A DNA stretch of 64,000 bases, taken from NCBI RefSeq assembly GCF_014836335.1, contig NZ_JACSRA010000013.1, positions 40,155 through 104,154 of the forward strand, given 5' to 3'. Below the pieces are notes generated by a model. The model worked only from the letters and a program-made list of their open reading frames with translations, had not been told where the DNA came from and made no database searches. Below are positions 16,526 through 24,693 of the stretch, in pieces. The DNA is from Clostridium cibarium (GTDB lineage Bacteria; Bacillota; Clostridia; Clostridiales; Clostridiaceae). Made by a program: the position numbers and the translations under genes. Position 1 is the first letter of the stretch. Every line of letters begins with the position of its first letter.

Positions 16526-17404
16526 TTACCTACCATCTCCTAATATTTTTTGAGCTAAGATTTTACCAATCTCTATGTTATCTTCTACTTTGCCTCGTAT
16601 ATCTTTTTTTACAATCTTATTATTCACTTCATAGGCACCTATCATATATATGTCCGTACCTTCGAGTTTAGTATAAGCACCTATTAGACTATGACAGTCT
16701 CCATTTAAAGCTTTCATAAAACTTCTTTCAGCTTCAACTGTTATTCTTGTTTCTATAGAATCCAACCTTTTAAAATGCTCTTTAACCTTACTTCTCTTTA
16801 AGCACTCAACACCAAGAGCTCCCTGTCCTATAGCTGGCAGGAAAATCCTTGGATCAAAATAATCTGTAATAATATTTTCTAAATTTAATCTTTTCAATCC
16901 TGCTGCTGCTAAAACTATTCCATCTAATTTCTGTTCATTCATCTTTTCTAACCTTGTTTGAACATTTCCTCTTATAGGAACTATTTCTATATCACTTCTT
17001 ATTTCCTTTAGAAACCTTCCTCTTCTTATGCTACTAGTTCCTATTTTAGCTCCACTTTTTAAATTTTTAAAGTTTATGCCTTCCCTTGAGATAAACACAT
17101 CTCTAATATCTTCTCTTTCCGGCAAGGCTATAAGCTCAAATTCTTCTGCTAAATCAAATGGTACGTCTTTCATGCTATGAACAGCTGCATGAGCTTTTTC
17201 CTCAAGTAATGCCGTCTCTATATTTTTTGTGAATAATCCCTTACCACCTATTTTATCTAAAGTTACATCAAGTCTTCTGTCCCCTTCTGTAACCATTAAT
17301 AATTTTTTAGCATCTATATGTTCTTTATTCTTTAATAATTCTATAACTCTATCTGCCTGCACTTGTGCTAAGCTGCTCTTTCTAGTAGCTATAATTAGCT
17401 CCAT
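16526..17404 (-). CDS. hemC: hydroxymethylbilane synthase (porphobilinogen deaminase)
   Basis: Polymerises four porphobilinogens. The N terminus [13 protein letters not shown] is diagnostic. The dipyrromethane cofactor cysteine is in [11 protein letters not shown] near 240, and the substrate-binding arginines lie in IGTSSIRR. At 292 residues it is slightly short. GAGGTGA precedes the ATG. It has a separate promoter after the asrC terminator, so the hem genes can be made independently of asrABC. Confidence 0.96.
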   Translation of the reverse strand: MELIIATRKSSLAQVQADRVIELLKNKEHIDAKKLLMVTEGDRRLDVTLDKIGGKGLFTKNIETALLEEKAHAAVHSMKDVPFDLAEEFELIALPEREDIRDVFISREGINFKNLKSGAKIGTSSIRRGRFLKEIRSDIEIVPIRGNVQTRLEKMNEQKLDGIVLAAAGLKRLNLENIITDYFDPRIFLPAIGQGALGVECLKRSKVKEHFKRLDSIETRITVEAERSFMKALNGDCHSLIGAYTKLEGTDIYMIGAYEVNNKIVKKDIRGKVEDNIEIGKILAQKILGDGR

Positions 17405-17439
17405 TATTATTCACCTCGTAATCAATACGTATATTTTTC

Positions 17440-17468
17440 CTTATATTCTATTTTATATTCTATGTCAA
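17440..17468 (-). promoter_or_regulatory. sigma-A promoter of the hemC-cobA/hemD-hemB-hemL-cbiK operon
   Basis: TTGACA (17468-17463) and TATAAG (17445-17440) are 17 bases apart on the minus strand, about 35 bases before the hemC start. Confidence 0.85.
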
Positions 17469-17510
17469 ATCTAGTCCAATAAATTATATTCTTTCTTAAA
17501 ACTATGAAAA

Positions 17511-17559
17511 ATAGTCTTATATTCATTACTTAAGACTTAAGTAATAAATATAAGACTAT
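17511..17559 (-). terminator. long intrinsic terminator after asrC
   Basis: A 49-base inverted repeat from ATAGTCTTATATT to AATATAAGACTAT has one mismatch near its middle. On the minus strand TTTTCATAG follows. It separates the asr operon from the hemC promoter. Confidence 0.8.
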
Positions 17560-17572
17560 ATAAAGTAAAATT

Positions 17573-18535
17573 TTAATATTTTACTCCACTCCAATAGATA
17601 TTTTCTTTTAATTTAGCTTTATCAGAAAGAGTTACTCCTTCAAGAACCCACTTTTTAAATTCCATAAAACCAGTTCTATCAACTATATATCCTATATGCT
17701 CTTTTCCACCTGGAGCATCTTTATCAATATATTGCTCTACATAGCCATAAGTATTTTTTATAATCTTAACTATACTATCTTCATCAACCCATACTATAAA
17801 ATCTTCAGCTAGTCTTGGGTTCTTCTTACCAGACCTTCCCATTATAACTAATCTATAATATTTCTCTTTACTTCTAGTCCATGCACCTGTTGGGCAGTTC
17901 ATTACACATTCTCCACAACCAATACATTTATCATGATCTCTTTCAATCTTATAGTTTTCCATATGTAAAGCTTCAGTAGATTTCTTCTTACATGCTCTTA
18001 CACAAGCTCCACATGAAATACATCTATCTCTATTATACTCCGGCATTGTCATACCTAAAATACCAAAGTCATGGTTTCTAGCCTTAATACAGTCATTTGG
18101 ACAACCTGTTAATGCTACCTTAAAGTGAAGATCATTAGGGAATATTTCTTTCTCTATTCTCTTAGCAAAATTAGTTGTATTATAGTTTGCGTAAGGACAA
18201 ACATTATTTCCTATACAAGCTGAAACATTTCTTGTTCCTGCTGCTGTGTATCCTTTACCTGGAACTTCTTGATTTATTTCTAATCCAGCTATTATTGGTT
18301 GAAGTAATTCATTTACTGCATCCATGTCACTAAATTTAATTCCTGGTATTTCAAAACCTTGTCTTGTAGTCATATGAACTGTTCCATTACCATATTTATC
18401 TGCTATTTCTTGAATTAAACCAAGGTATTCTGCCTTTAAATGTCCACCTGGAACTCTTACTCTTGAAGCTGTTATTCCTCTGTGTTTTGTTATTCTAAAA
18501 GCATTCTTTTTTAACTTTTTAGTATTAATATCCAT
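17573..18535 (-). CDS. asrC: anaerobic sulfite reductase subunit C
   Basis: The siroheme-containing catalytic subunit that reduces sulfite to sulfide with six electrons. The siroheme/[4Fe-4S] cysteines are in CIGNNVCPYANYNT and ALTGCPNDC. Two ferredoxin-type clusters are inserted: CISCGACVRAC and CIGCGECVMNC. At 320 residues it is the usual size. A strong AGGAGG site precedes the ATG. It is the last gene of the FNT-asrABC operon and ends at a strong terminator. Confidence 0.97.
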   Translation of the reverse strand: MDINTKKLKKNAFRITKHRGITASRVRVPGGHLKAEYLGLIQEIADKYGNGTVHMTTRQGFEIPGIKFSDMDAVNELLQPIIAGLEINQEVPGKGYTAAGTRNVSACIGNNVCPYANYNTTNFAKRIEKEIFPNDLHFKVALTGCPNDCIKARNHDFGILGMTMPEYNRDRCISCGACVRACKKKSTEALHMENYKIERDHDKCIGCGECVMNCPTGAWTRSKEKYYRLVIMGRSGKKNPRLAEDFIVWVDEDSIVKIIKNTYGYVEQYIDKDAPGGKEHIGYIVDRTGFMEFKKWVLEGVTLSDKAKLKENIYWSGVKY

Positions 18536-18547
18536 ACTTTGCTCCTC

Positions 18548-19339
18548 CTAATCCCTTAATAATTTACCCTTTGAGTAATTAAATACTGGTCCATCTAAAC
18601 AAATGTATGTATCATCAATTCTACAGTGTCCACACTTACCAACTCCACAACACATTTTTCTCTCTTGAGAAATCCAGACTTGCTCTTCTGCTACTCCAAG
18701 TTTCAAAAACTCTTGTACAGTAAATTTCATCATCATAGGAGGTCCTACAACTATTACTTCTACATCTTCTATATTATCAAACTTTAGTTCACTTACATAT
18801 TTAGTTACAAGTCCAACATTCCCTGTATAGCCTTCTTCTGCTCCGTCAACTGTAAGTATGAAATTCAAATTTTTCTTCCAAGTCTCTATATCATTTTTAA
18901 ATAAAATATCGTTAGGAGATTTAAATCCTGAAATAACAGTTACTTTTTTAGCATCCTGAATATTGTTTGAAAAATAATCAACTATCCCTTTAACTGGTGA
19001 TAATCCTGTACCTCCAGCAACTATTACAACTTCTTTTCCTTTATAATTTTCTATATCAAACCCATTTCCATATGGTCCTCTTAAGAATAACTTGTCCCCT
19101 TTATATTTAGTGAATATTTCATCAGTAACCTTACCAACTTTTCTAATTGTAAGATCAACATAATCCTCACCTATTCCACTTACTGAAATTGGAGCTTCAC
19201 CAAACTTAGGTATTGAAACTTCAAAGAATTGACCTGGCTTAACATCACCTTTAAATGACATTCTAAAAGTAAATTCTATTTTTGTATGCTCTATTACATC
19301 TAAAACTTCTGATACAAATGGTAAATATTCATTATGCAT
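18548..19339 (-). CDS. asrB: anaerobic sulfite reductase subunit B
   Basis: The NAD(P)H- and flavin-binding subunit that feeds electrons to AsrA and AsrC. An FAD-binding beta-barrel at the N terminus is followed by a nucleotide-binding GGTGLSPVKG near 110. A [2Fe-2S] cluster in CCGVGKCGHC and a later Cys in YICLDGP closes the protein, as in dihydroorotate dehydrogenase electron-transfer subunits. It lies between asrA and asrC with short gaps and a GAGGTGA site. Confidence 0.96.
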   Translation of the reverse strand: MHNEYLPFVSEVLDVIEHTKIEFTFRMSFKGDVKPGQFFEVSIPKFGEAPISVSGIGEDYVDLTIRKVGKVTDEIFTKYKGDKLFLRGPYGNGFDIENYKGKEVVIVAGGTGLSPVKGIVDYFSNNIQDAKKVTVISGFKSPNDILFKNDIETWKKNLNFILTVDGAEEGYTGNVGLVTKYVSELKFDNIEDVEVIVVGPPMMMKFTVQEFLKLGVAEEQVWISQERKMCCGVGKCGHCRIDDTYICLDGPVFNYSKGKLLRD

Positions 19340-19341
19340 AG

Positions 19342-20349
19342 TTATTTCACCTCATCCATAGCTTTTTCTAATTTATTAATACAATTTGAGAAAGATATAT
19401 ACTCAGGACAAATATCATCACATCTTCCACATCCAACGCACATATGATATCCCCATCTCTTCTTATAATCATAAACTTTATGAAGGACTTTATATCTCAT
19501 TCTTTCGCCTTTTGCTCTTCTAAAGCTATGTCCACCTGCCATATCTGTATATCCATCAACTTGACAAGATGCCCAAACTCTTCTTCTCTCTCCAGCCTTA
19601 CCATTATCCTTATAGAATATATCTTGTGTTGTAAAGCATGTACATGTTGGACAAACAAAATTACATCTACCACAAGCTATACATCTTTCAGAGTATTCAT
19701 TCCACATCTTTGAATCCATAACAGAAAGATCTAAATTATTTGGAATATTAACTTTAACTTCGTTTTCTTCTACAAAGTCAGGAGTTACATCCTCATTAGC
19801 TGTTTCTATATTCTTTAGAATATCTTCAAACTCTTCATCTTTAACATCTAAAAGCACTTCATTGCCTAATACTTTTATATATGCATTATATTCATCTGTT
19901 TTATTTGTCTCCATATTTACGCAGAAACAATTTTCATAACTTTTTGTACAACCCATTAAAATAAATTTTGCATTTTCTCTAATCTTTTTATAATATGGAT
20001 CAACAAACTTATTTCTTAAATAAATATCATCTATCCTTTTTAATGCGTGTATATCACAACTTCTTAAAAATATAAGCACTTTCTTTTCTTTAGCTTTTGG
20101 TTCTTGTACTGTATCCTCTGTAAAGAAAAATAACGTTTGTGTTATAGGAAGTAAAACTTCTTTATATGAAAATGAAGATTTTGCATTAAACTCCACTTCT
20201 TGAATTTTTTCTATTTTTCCATATTTAACTCTATCTGTATCTGAAAATCTTCCTTCACCCTTAAATACTTTTGGTGCATAGATTTCATATTCCTTTGACA
20301 AGTTATCTAAAACTAAGTTCATACTGTTTAAGTCAATTTTATATCCCAT
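19342..20349 (-). CDS. asrA: anaerobic sulfite reductase subunit A
   Basis: The iron-sulfur electron-transfer subunit, 335 residues. Two [4Fe-4S] motifs are near the C terminus: CIACGRCNFVCPTCTC and CVGCGRCDDICPEY. The N-terminal part resembles the hydrogenase/sulfur-reductase beta-subunit fold, with RSCDIHALKRIDDIY and GCTKSYENCFC. It is 2 bases from asrB. AGAGGTGG precedes ATG 20349. Confidence 0.96.
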   Translation of the reverse strand: MGYKIDLNSMNLVLDNLSKEYEIYAPKVFKGEGRFSDTDRVKYGKIEKIQEVEFNAKSSFSYKEVLLPITQTLFFFTEDTVQEPKAKEKKVLIFLRSCDIHALKRIDDIYLRNKFVDPYYKKIRENAKFILMGCTKSYENCFCVNMETNKTDEYNAYIKVLGNEVLLDVKDEEFEDILKNIETANEDVTPDFVEENEVKVNIPNNLDLSVMDSKMWNEYSERCIACGRCNFVCPTCTCFTTQDIFYKDNGKAGERRRVWASCQVDGYTDMAGGHSFRRAKGERMRYKVLHKVYDYKKRWGYHMCVGCGRCDDICPEYISFSNCINKLEKAMDEVK

Positions 20350-20359
20350 GATCCACCTC

Positions 20360-21133
20360 TTATTTATTCTTATTTCTTGAAATTATGTAATAAGGTATTG
20401 CTAAAAATACTATTCCTCCTACCATGTTTCCTAAAGTTACAAATAGAAGATTGTATCCATATCCATATACTGACACTGATGCAGAAAATGGAGAAAGCAG
20501 ACCTATTGTCATAAGTGTCATATTGGCAACACTATGTTCAAATCCTGTTGTTATAAATGCAAAAAGACACCAAAAAATCATAATTAACTTTGAAGATTCT
20601 TCTTTACATTTAAAAGAACACCAAGTTGCTAAACACACTAAAAGATTACAAAGTATTCCTCTAAAAAATAACTGAGATCCTCCTAAATGCATTTTAGTTT
20701 CTGTAGTTTTTGCAATAAACTCTCCTACTGGTCCATTTGAAAGACCTGCTAAATAAAACATATACCCAGTTAATATTGATCCAAATAAGTTTCCAATAAA
20801 ACTAACTATCCAAACCTTTATACTATCTCCTAAAGTAACCGTCTTCTTTAAAAACCCAACTGCCATAACAAAATTATTACCTGTGAATAATTCTGCTCCT
20901 GCCATTATAACTAAGCTTAATGCTACACCAAAGGACACCCCCATAAGAATTTTTGTTAATGGCGATCCACCACTACTAAGTAATCCTCCAATTGTAAATA
21001 TAAGCATAATTCCAATTCCAACATAAATTCCAGCAAGCATTGAACTTATAAAATAACCAACTATATTATTACGTAAAAGACCTATCTTTGCTTTTGCTGA
21101 TTCTGATACTTTTTTAATTTCATCTCCAAACAT
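20360..21133 (-). CDS. formate/nitrite transporter family channel, probable hydrosulfide channel
   Basis: A 257-residue FNT-fold protein with six membrane segments. Family motifs include AGIYVGIG, GAELFTGNNF and LVCLATWCSF, followed by GFEHSVANM with the central-pore histidine. It is the first gene of the asr operon. In Clostridioides difficile an FNT member encoded beside asrABC was characterised as a hydrosulfide channel, so release of HS- from sulfite reduction is the best guess; sulfite or nitrite uptake is the alternative. The start is ATG 21133 after AAAGGAGTG; a GTG nine bases earlier lies inside that site. Confidence 0.88.
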   Translation of the reverse strand: MFGDEIKKVSESAKAKIGLLRNNIVGYFISSMLAGIYVGIGIMLIFTIGGLLSSGGSPLTKILMGVSFGVALSLVIMAGAELFTGNNFVMAVGFLKKTVTLGDSIKVWIVSFIGNLFGSILTGYMFYLAGLSNGPVGEFIAKTTETKMHLGGSQLFFRGILCNLLVCLATWCSFKCKEESSKLIMIFWCLFAFITTGFEHSVANMTLMTIGLLSPFSASVSVYGYGYNLLFVTLGNMVGGIVFLAIPYYIISRNKNK

Positions 21134-21155
21134 TAAATTCACTCCTTCCTTTACT

Positions 21156-21173
21156 TTGTTATTATAATCACAA
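21156..21173 (-). promoter_or_regulatory. candidate Crp/Fnr operator 1 of the FNT-asr operon
   Basis: TTGTTATTATAATCACAA on the plus strand is an imperfect 18-base palindrome of the TTGT-N10-ACAA type bound by Crp/Fnr proteins. Its centre is 25 bases from that of operator 2 and it lies about 23 bases before the FNT start codon. Confidence 0.65.
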
Positions 21174-21176
21174 TTT

Positions 21177-21202
21177 TATATTGTTATTATAATAACAATA
21201 TA
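21177..21202 (-). promoter_or_regulatory. candidate Crp/Fnr operator 2 of the FNT-asr operon
   Basis: A perfect 26-base palindrome with core TTGTTATTATAATAACAA (21181-21198). It has nearly the same core as operator 1, and lies between the terminator of the Crp/Fnr gene and the FNT gene. The TATAAT inside either site could serve as -10 box. Confidence 0.7.
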
Positions 21203-21206
21203 AAAA

Positions 21207-21234
21207 AAACTCTGTGAGAATAATCACAGAGTTT
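21207..21234 (-). terminator. intrinsic terminator after the Crp/Fnr gene
   Basis: AAACTCTGTGA and TCACAGAGTTT form an 11-bp perfect stem. On the minus strand TTTTTATATTG follows, running straight into operator 2. Confidence 0.85.
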
Positions 21235-21241
21235 GTTAGAA

Positions 21242-21916
21242 TTATTTTTTAAAAAACTTAGCTAAATCATCTAAATCTTTTACTACAAATTTTTTATTTT
21301 TAATTACTATGAGCTCTTTATCTTGTAGGACCTTTAAAGCTCTAGATATGGTTTCTCTTTGCGTTCCAAACATATCCGCTAAATATGTTATGGATATTTT
21401 TAGGTTAATTTCTGTTCCACTCTCTTTATTAATTCCATAGTCTTTTGCTAGCTTCCAAAGCTTAGCTGCTACCCGTTTTTCTACCTTTATAGGGGTAGAA
21501 TTTTTAAGTTGCCTATATAACCTTCTGACCTTTTTAGCTAAAGAATTAACAACTTCCTTTGTGAGGCTAAAATCTTTTTCCATCACTCTAATAAAGCTAT
21601 CCTTTTGAAAACATAGTACTTCTGCATCTTCAAAGACCTCACAATTAATTGAAGCTGGTAAATCATCTAAAATAACGTCGTTTAATATACTTCCTTTTCC
21701 TAATATAAAAATAATTTTCTTTTGTGCTTTTTCACTTATTTTATAAAGTACTGCCTTCCCACTTAATAATATAAAAATTGTATTAACCTTATATTTATCA
21801 TAGAAAAGTTGCTCACCTTTTTTTATTTCTCTTACGTTACATATTTCACATAAACTTTCTATTGTTTCATCCTTTAAATTCTTAAATATTTCTATTTCTC
21901 TTAATTCATCTTTCAT
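21242..21916 (-). CDS. Crp/Fnr family transcriptional regulator
   Basis: 224 residues: a cyclic-nucleotide-binding-like beta-roll (about 1-130, with LLSGKAVLYKISEK), a long dimer helix, and a C-terminal helix-turn-helix with the family signature FGTQRETISRALKVL. The cysteines are not arranged like the four Fnr cluster ligands, so direct oxygen sensing through a cluster is not indicated. It overlaps the precorrin-2 dehydrogenase gene and lies directly upstream of the FNT-asr operon, whose control region carries two Crp/Fnr-type palindromes. It is the probable regulator of sulfite reduction; the signal is unknown. Confidence 0.88.
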   Translation of the reverse strand: MKDELREIEIFKNLKDETIESLCEICNVREIKKGEQLFYDKYKVNTIFILLSGKAVLYKISEKAQKKIIFILGKGSILNDVILDDLPASINCEVFEDAEVLCFQKDSFIRVMEKDFSLTKEVVNSLAKKVRRLYRQLKNSTPIKVEKRVAAKLWKLAKDYGINKESGTEINLKISITYLADMFGTQRETISRALKVLQDKELIVIKNKKFVVKDLDDLAKFFKK

Positions 21917-22571
21917 ATAATATCATATCATCCTCATAAAATAATTTTAGCACCACATTCTCTTTGCCTTTTTCGAAAAAGAAAAAGAAATCTTCAGAAG
22001 CCATAAAATTCGTAATACTTTTTTTTAGATTAGGAAATTTTTTAGCTTTATTTCTAATAGAAGTTGTATATCCAATAAAATCATCATACTTTTTTAAATA
22101 ATTTTCCGCTTTTTCACCCATCATTAATGAACCTTTTGGATTCCCTCCTTTTGAACTAATACCTAAGATAAAATTCTTCATATCTTTCTGAACTGGAATA
22201 GCCCCCATCCCTTCAGTAAATGATTTTGAATTTATATATATTTTATACAAACTATTACAATCGTGCTCAATTCTTCTTATATCCTCATCATTATCTATAA
22301 CAATAATTATTAAATGTTTATCTAAAATAAAACTTTTATTATATTCTCCTCTTATTATCTTTAAATTATACTTTAACAACTCTTCAAATTTCTTCTCGTA
22401 ATCAATTGAAAGAACCTCTACATAGCAACCTCTTTCTAATAAATGTTTGGCTTTTATATATCCACCTTTACCTGCCCCTATTATACCTACCCTTAATTTA
22501 CTTGATAAAAGAGAAAGCATCGAAAAACTTATTTCTCCTCCAGAAAGATCTTCCTTATGATTCTCAAACAT
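21906..22571 (-). CDS. precorrin-2 dehydrogenase (siroheme synthase N-terminal domain type)
   Basis: A free-standing SirC/CysG-N/Met8-like protein that oxidises precorrin-2 to sirohydrochlorin with NAD. The dinucleotide-binding loop is RVGIIGAGKGGYIKAKHLLERG. The C-terminal half carries FILGISSKGGNPKGSLMMG, matching the family's S/T-x-x-G-x-x-P segment. The start is uncertain: the homology needs at least residue SMLSLLSSKLRVG. ATG 22571, with GGTGGAG four bases upstream and lying inside the end of hemA, is preferred over ATG 22595, whose GGAGG is too close. It supplies the step between CobA and the CbiK-type chelatase. Confidence 0.85.
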   Translation of the reverse strand: MFENHKEDLSGGEISFSMLSLLSSKLRVGIIGAGKGGYIKAKHLLERGCYVEVLSIDYEKKFEELLKYNLKIIRGEYNKSFILDKHLIIIVIDNDEDIRRIEHDCNSLYKIYINSKSFTEGMGAIPVQKDMKNFILGISSKGGNPKGSLMMGEKAENYLKKYDDFIGYTTSIRNKAKKFPNLKKSITNFMASEDFFFFFEKGKENVVLKLFYEDDMILYER

Positions 22572-23728
22572 TCTTCTCCACCATCCTTTAGCCATTCCTC
22601 CTTCAATACCTCTATTGCTCTATTTACATATGAATCTGAAGTACTATTTATAAGCATTTTTGCAAGTGCTAAATCTTCCTGGCTTTTACTTTTATGCTCA
22701 AAAGTTAATATCCTCTTTTCACTTATCTTTTTACCATTATCTTTTAAATTTCTTATTGTTGGTGATAGCTTTCTAAGCTTAATCCACTCATCATATTCTT
22801 TAATATATTTCTCAATTATATATCTATAGGAATTCATTCTCTGGACTCTTAAACTTCTATTGTCATCTTCAATTTTACTTATTTCATCTATATTAAATAC
22901 TTTTACCCTATCTATATTTATTAAATCTTCATCCACATCTCTTGGAACTGCCATATCATATATAATTATATCCTTACCTTTTTCATCAATATTATTTCTA
23001 CTTATAACCACATGTGGCGCAGATGTACAAGAAACTACTGCATCCATATCATTAATATATTTACTTTTTTCTTTAAAATTAAGTATATTAACACCATTTA
23101 ACTCTTCTGCTTTTTTAGAATCTCTTAGCACCAAATATATATCTTTAATCTTATGGCTTAGTAAATATTTTATAGTTAATTTTCCGATCTCTCCATAACC
23201 AATAACCATTACCTTTTTGCATTCTCTTTTTATTAAGCTATTTACTGCAATTGAGACAGCTGATACCGGTATTTCAAAAAGATTAGCTTCTTTTCTAAAT
23301 TTCTTTCCGCAAGTAACTGCCTCTTGAAATAACCTCCCTAGTTCGCCACCCGCTCCCTTTAATTTTGCAGAATAATTATGAGCTTCTTTAACTTGACCAA
23401 GTATTTGATCTTCTCCCATAATTTTTGAATGATATCCACAAGCAACTTCAAATAAATGTTTATAAACATCTCTTCCTTCTCTGTAAAATATGTATGATAA
23501 AAGTTCAGTATCCCAATCACTTATTTTGAATATTTCTTTTATTACTTTATCTTTATCTAAAGAATGATTCAAATAAATTTCTGTTCTATTGCAAGTACTT
23601 ACTATAACAACTTCCTCAACTTTTTTTAATAATTCATTTATAATATCTTCTTTTTTGCTTTCTTTTATAGTTAACTTTTCTCTTATATTTATTTGAACAT
23701 CTCTTTTAATAGCTATTAATCCAATCAT
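22529..23728 (-). CDS. hemA: glutamyl-tRNA reductase
   Basis: Reduces glutamyl-tRNA to glutamate-1-semialdehyde with NADPH, the committed step of the C5 pathway. The catalytic Cys lies in VVIVSTCNRTEIY (near 49), followed by GYHSKIMGEDQILGQVKEA and the NADPH site VMVIGYGEIGKL. Four hundred residues is the normal length. GGAGAGG precedes ATG 23728. It heads a transcript with the precorrin-2 dehydrogenase and Crp/Fnr genes, separate from the hemC operon. Confidence 0.96.
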   Translation of the reverse strand: MIGLIAIKRDVQINIREKLTIKESKKEDIINELLKKVEEVVIVSTCNRTEIYLNHSLDKDKVIKEIFKISDWDTELLSYIFYREGRDVYKHLFEVACGYHSKIMGEDQILGQVKEAHNYSAKLKGAGGELGRLFQEAVTCGKKFRKEANLFEIPVSAVSIAVNSLIKRECKKVMVIGYGEIGKLTIKYLLSHKIKDIYLVLRDSKKAEELNGVNILNFKEKSKYINDMDAVVSCTSAPHVVISRNNIDEKGKDIIIYDMAVPRDVDEDLINIDRVKVFNIDEISKIEDDNRSLRVQRMNSYRYIIEKYIKEYDEWIKLRKLSPTIRNLKDNGKKISEKRILTFEHKSKSQEDLALAKMLINSTSDSYVNRAIEVLKEEWLKDGGEECLRIIRKIFLEEK

Positions 23729-23778
23729 ACTACCTCTCCAAATCTATGCTTATGTAAACTGATTTTATTATACTAGAA

Positions 23779-23803
23779 AAAATAGTGGAATCTCCACTAT
23801 TTT
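23779..23803 (-). terminator. hairpin in the hemA upstream region
   Basis: AAAATAGTGGA and TCCACTATTTT form a perfect 11-bp stem. On the minus strand TTCTAGTATAAT follows. No minus-strand gene lies directly upstream, so it is either a leader attenuator of hemA or a stop for stray transcription from the 24.7-kb operon. Confidence 0.55.
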
Positions 23804-23996
23804 AAAACATCTTGTATAAATTTTTCTCCCCTCTTTTATGTATATCTTTATTTTACCTCTTGAAGTACTATATTCCAAGAATTTTATTCATATATTACAT
23901 ATTCCCCTACTAAGTTAAACTTTATTTAACTATAATGGATAATAATTTATTTAAAGCTAATACTATATCTAAGTTATTATTAAAGGAGTGAAAAAT

Positions 23997-24638
23997 ATGA
24001 GAATCCCTAATCATATTGGTATAATCCCTGATGGAAATAGACGCTGGGCTTTAAGTAACGGATTGACTAAAGATAAAGGATATGCCCTTGGAATTAATCC
24101 TGGATTATTACTTTTTAAACAATGCGAAAAGTACGGAATTAAAGAAATTACATTCTACGGCTTTACCGTAGATAATACTAAAAGACCTGCTGTTCAAAAG
24201 GAAGCATTTATCAACGCTTGTATAAAGTCGGTTAAAATTCTCTCAAAAGAGAACTCTGAACTATTAGTTATAGGCAATACCAATTCCCCTTCATTTCCTA
24301 AAGAACTTCTACCATTTACAAATAGAAAAACCTTTGGCCATGGAGGTACAAAAGTTAATTTTTTAGTTAATTACGGTTGGGAATGGGATTTAAACTTATT
24401 AAAAGATTCTGATAAAACAAAAAAGAACATAGTTAATAATATACGATCAAACGATATTTCAAGAATTGACCTAATTATACGATGGGGAGGTAGACGAAGA
24501 CTAAGTGGTTTTCTTCCCGTTCAATCAGTATATTCAGACTTCTACGTTATTGATAACTTTTGGCCAGATTATAGACCTGAAGACTTGGACGAAGCTCTTA
24601 ACTGGTATAATACGCAAGATATTACTCTAGGTGGTTAA
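23997..24638 (+). CDS. divergent cis-prenyltransferase (undecaprenyl diphosphate synthase-like)
   Basis: A 213-residue protein of the cis-isoprenyl diphosphate synthase fold, shorter than the usual ~240-250. The diphosphate-binding loop reads IIPDGNRRWA and keeps the catalytic Asp, but has Arg where UppS has Gly. The C-terminal signature is IIRWGGRRRLSGF where UppS has R-T-x-G-E-x-R-x-S-x-F, so the conserved Glu is Arg. The late YSDFY has Asp where UppS has Glu. The start is ATG 23997 after AAAGGAGTG. It is a lone gene and probably a specialised enzyme with another product or substrate. Confidence 0.8.
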   Translation: MRIPNHIGIIPDGNRRWALSNGLTKDKGYALGINPGLLLFKQCEKYGIKEITFYGFTVDNTKRPAVQKEAFINACIKSVKILSKENSELLVIGNTNSPSFPKELLPFTNRKTFGHGGTKVNFLVNYGWEWDLNLLKDSDKTKKNIVNNIRSNDISRIDLIIRWGGRRRLSGFLPVQSVYSDFYVIDNFWPDYRPEDLDEALNWYNTQDITLGG

Positions 24639-24650
24639 TACTACAAAAAA

Positions 24651-24681
24651 ATCTGGAGAACAATAACAAAATTCTCCAGAT
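24651..24681. terminator. bidirectional terminator between convergent genes
   Basis: ATCTGGAGAA pairs with TTCTCCAGAT. On the minus strand TTTTTTTG follows, ending the kinase operon. On the plus strand it also lies just after the prenyltransferase stop. Confidence 0.8.
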
Positions 24682-24693
24682 CCTAATCTTATA

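Noticed and set aside
23729..23996. Cobalamin or other known riboswitch ahead of hemA
   Set aside because: No B12-box or other conserved aptamer sequence is present; only a simple hairpin is seen.
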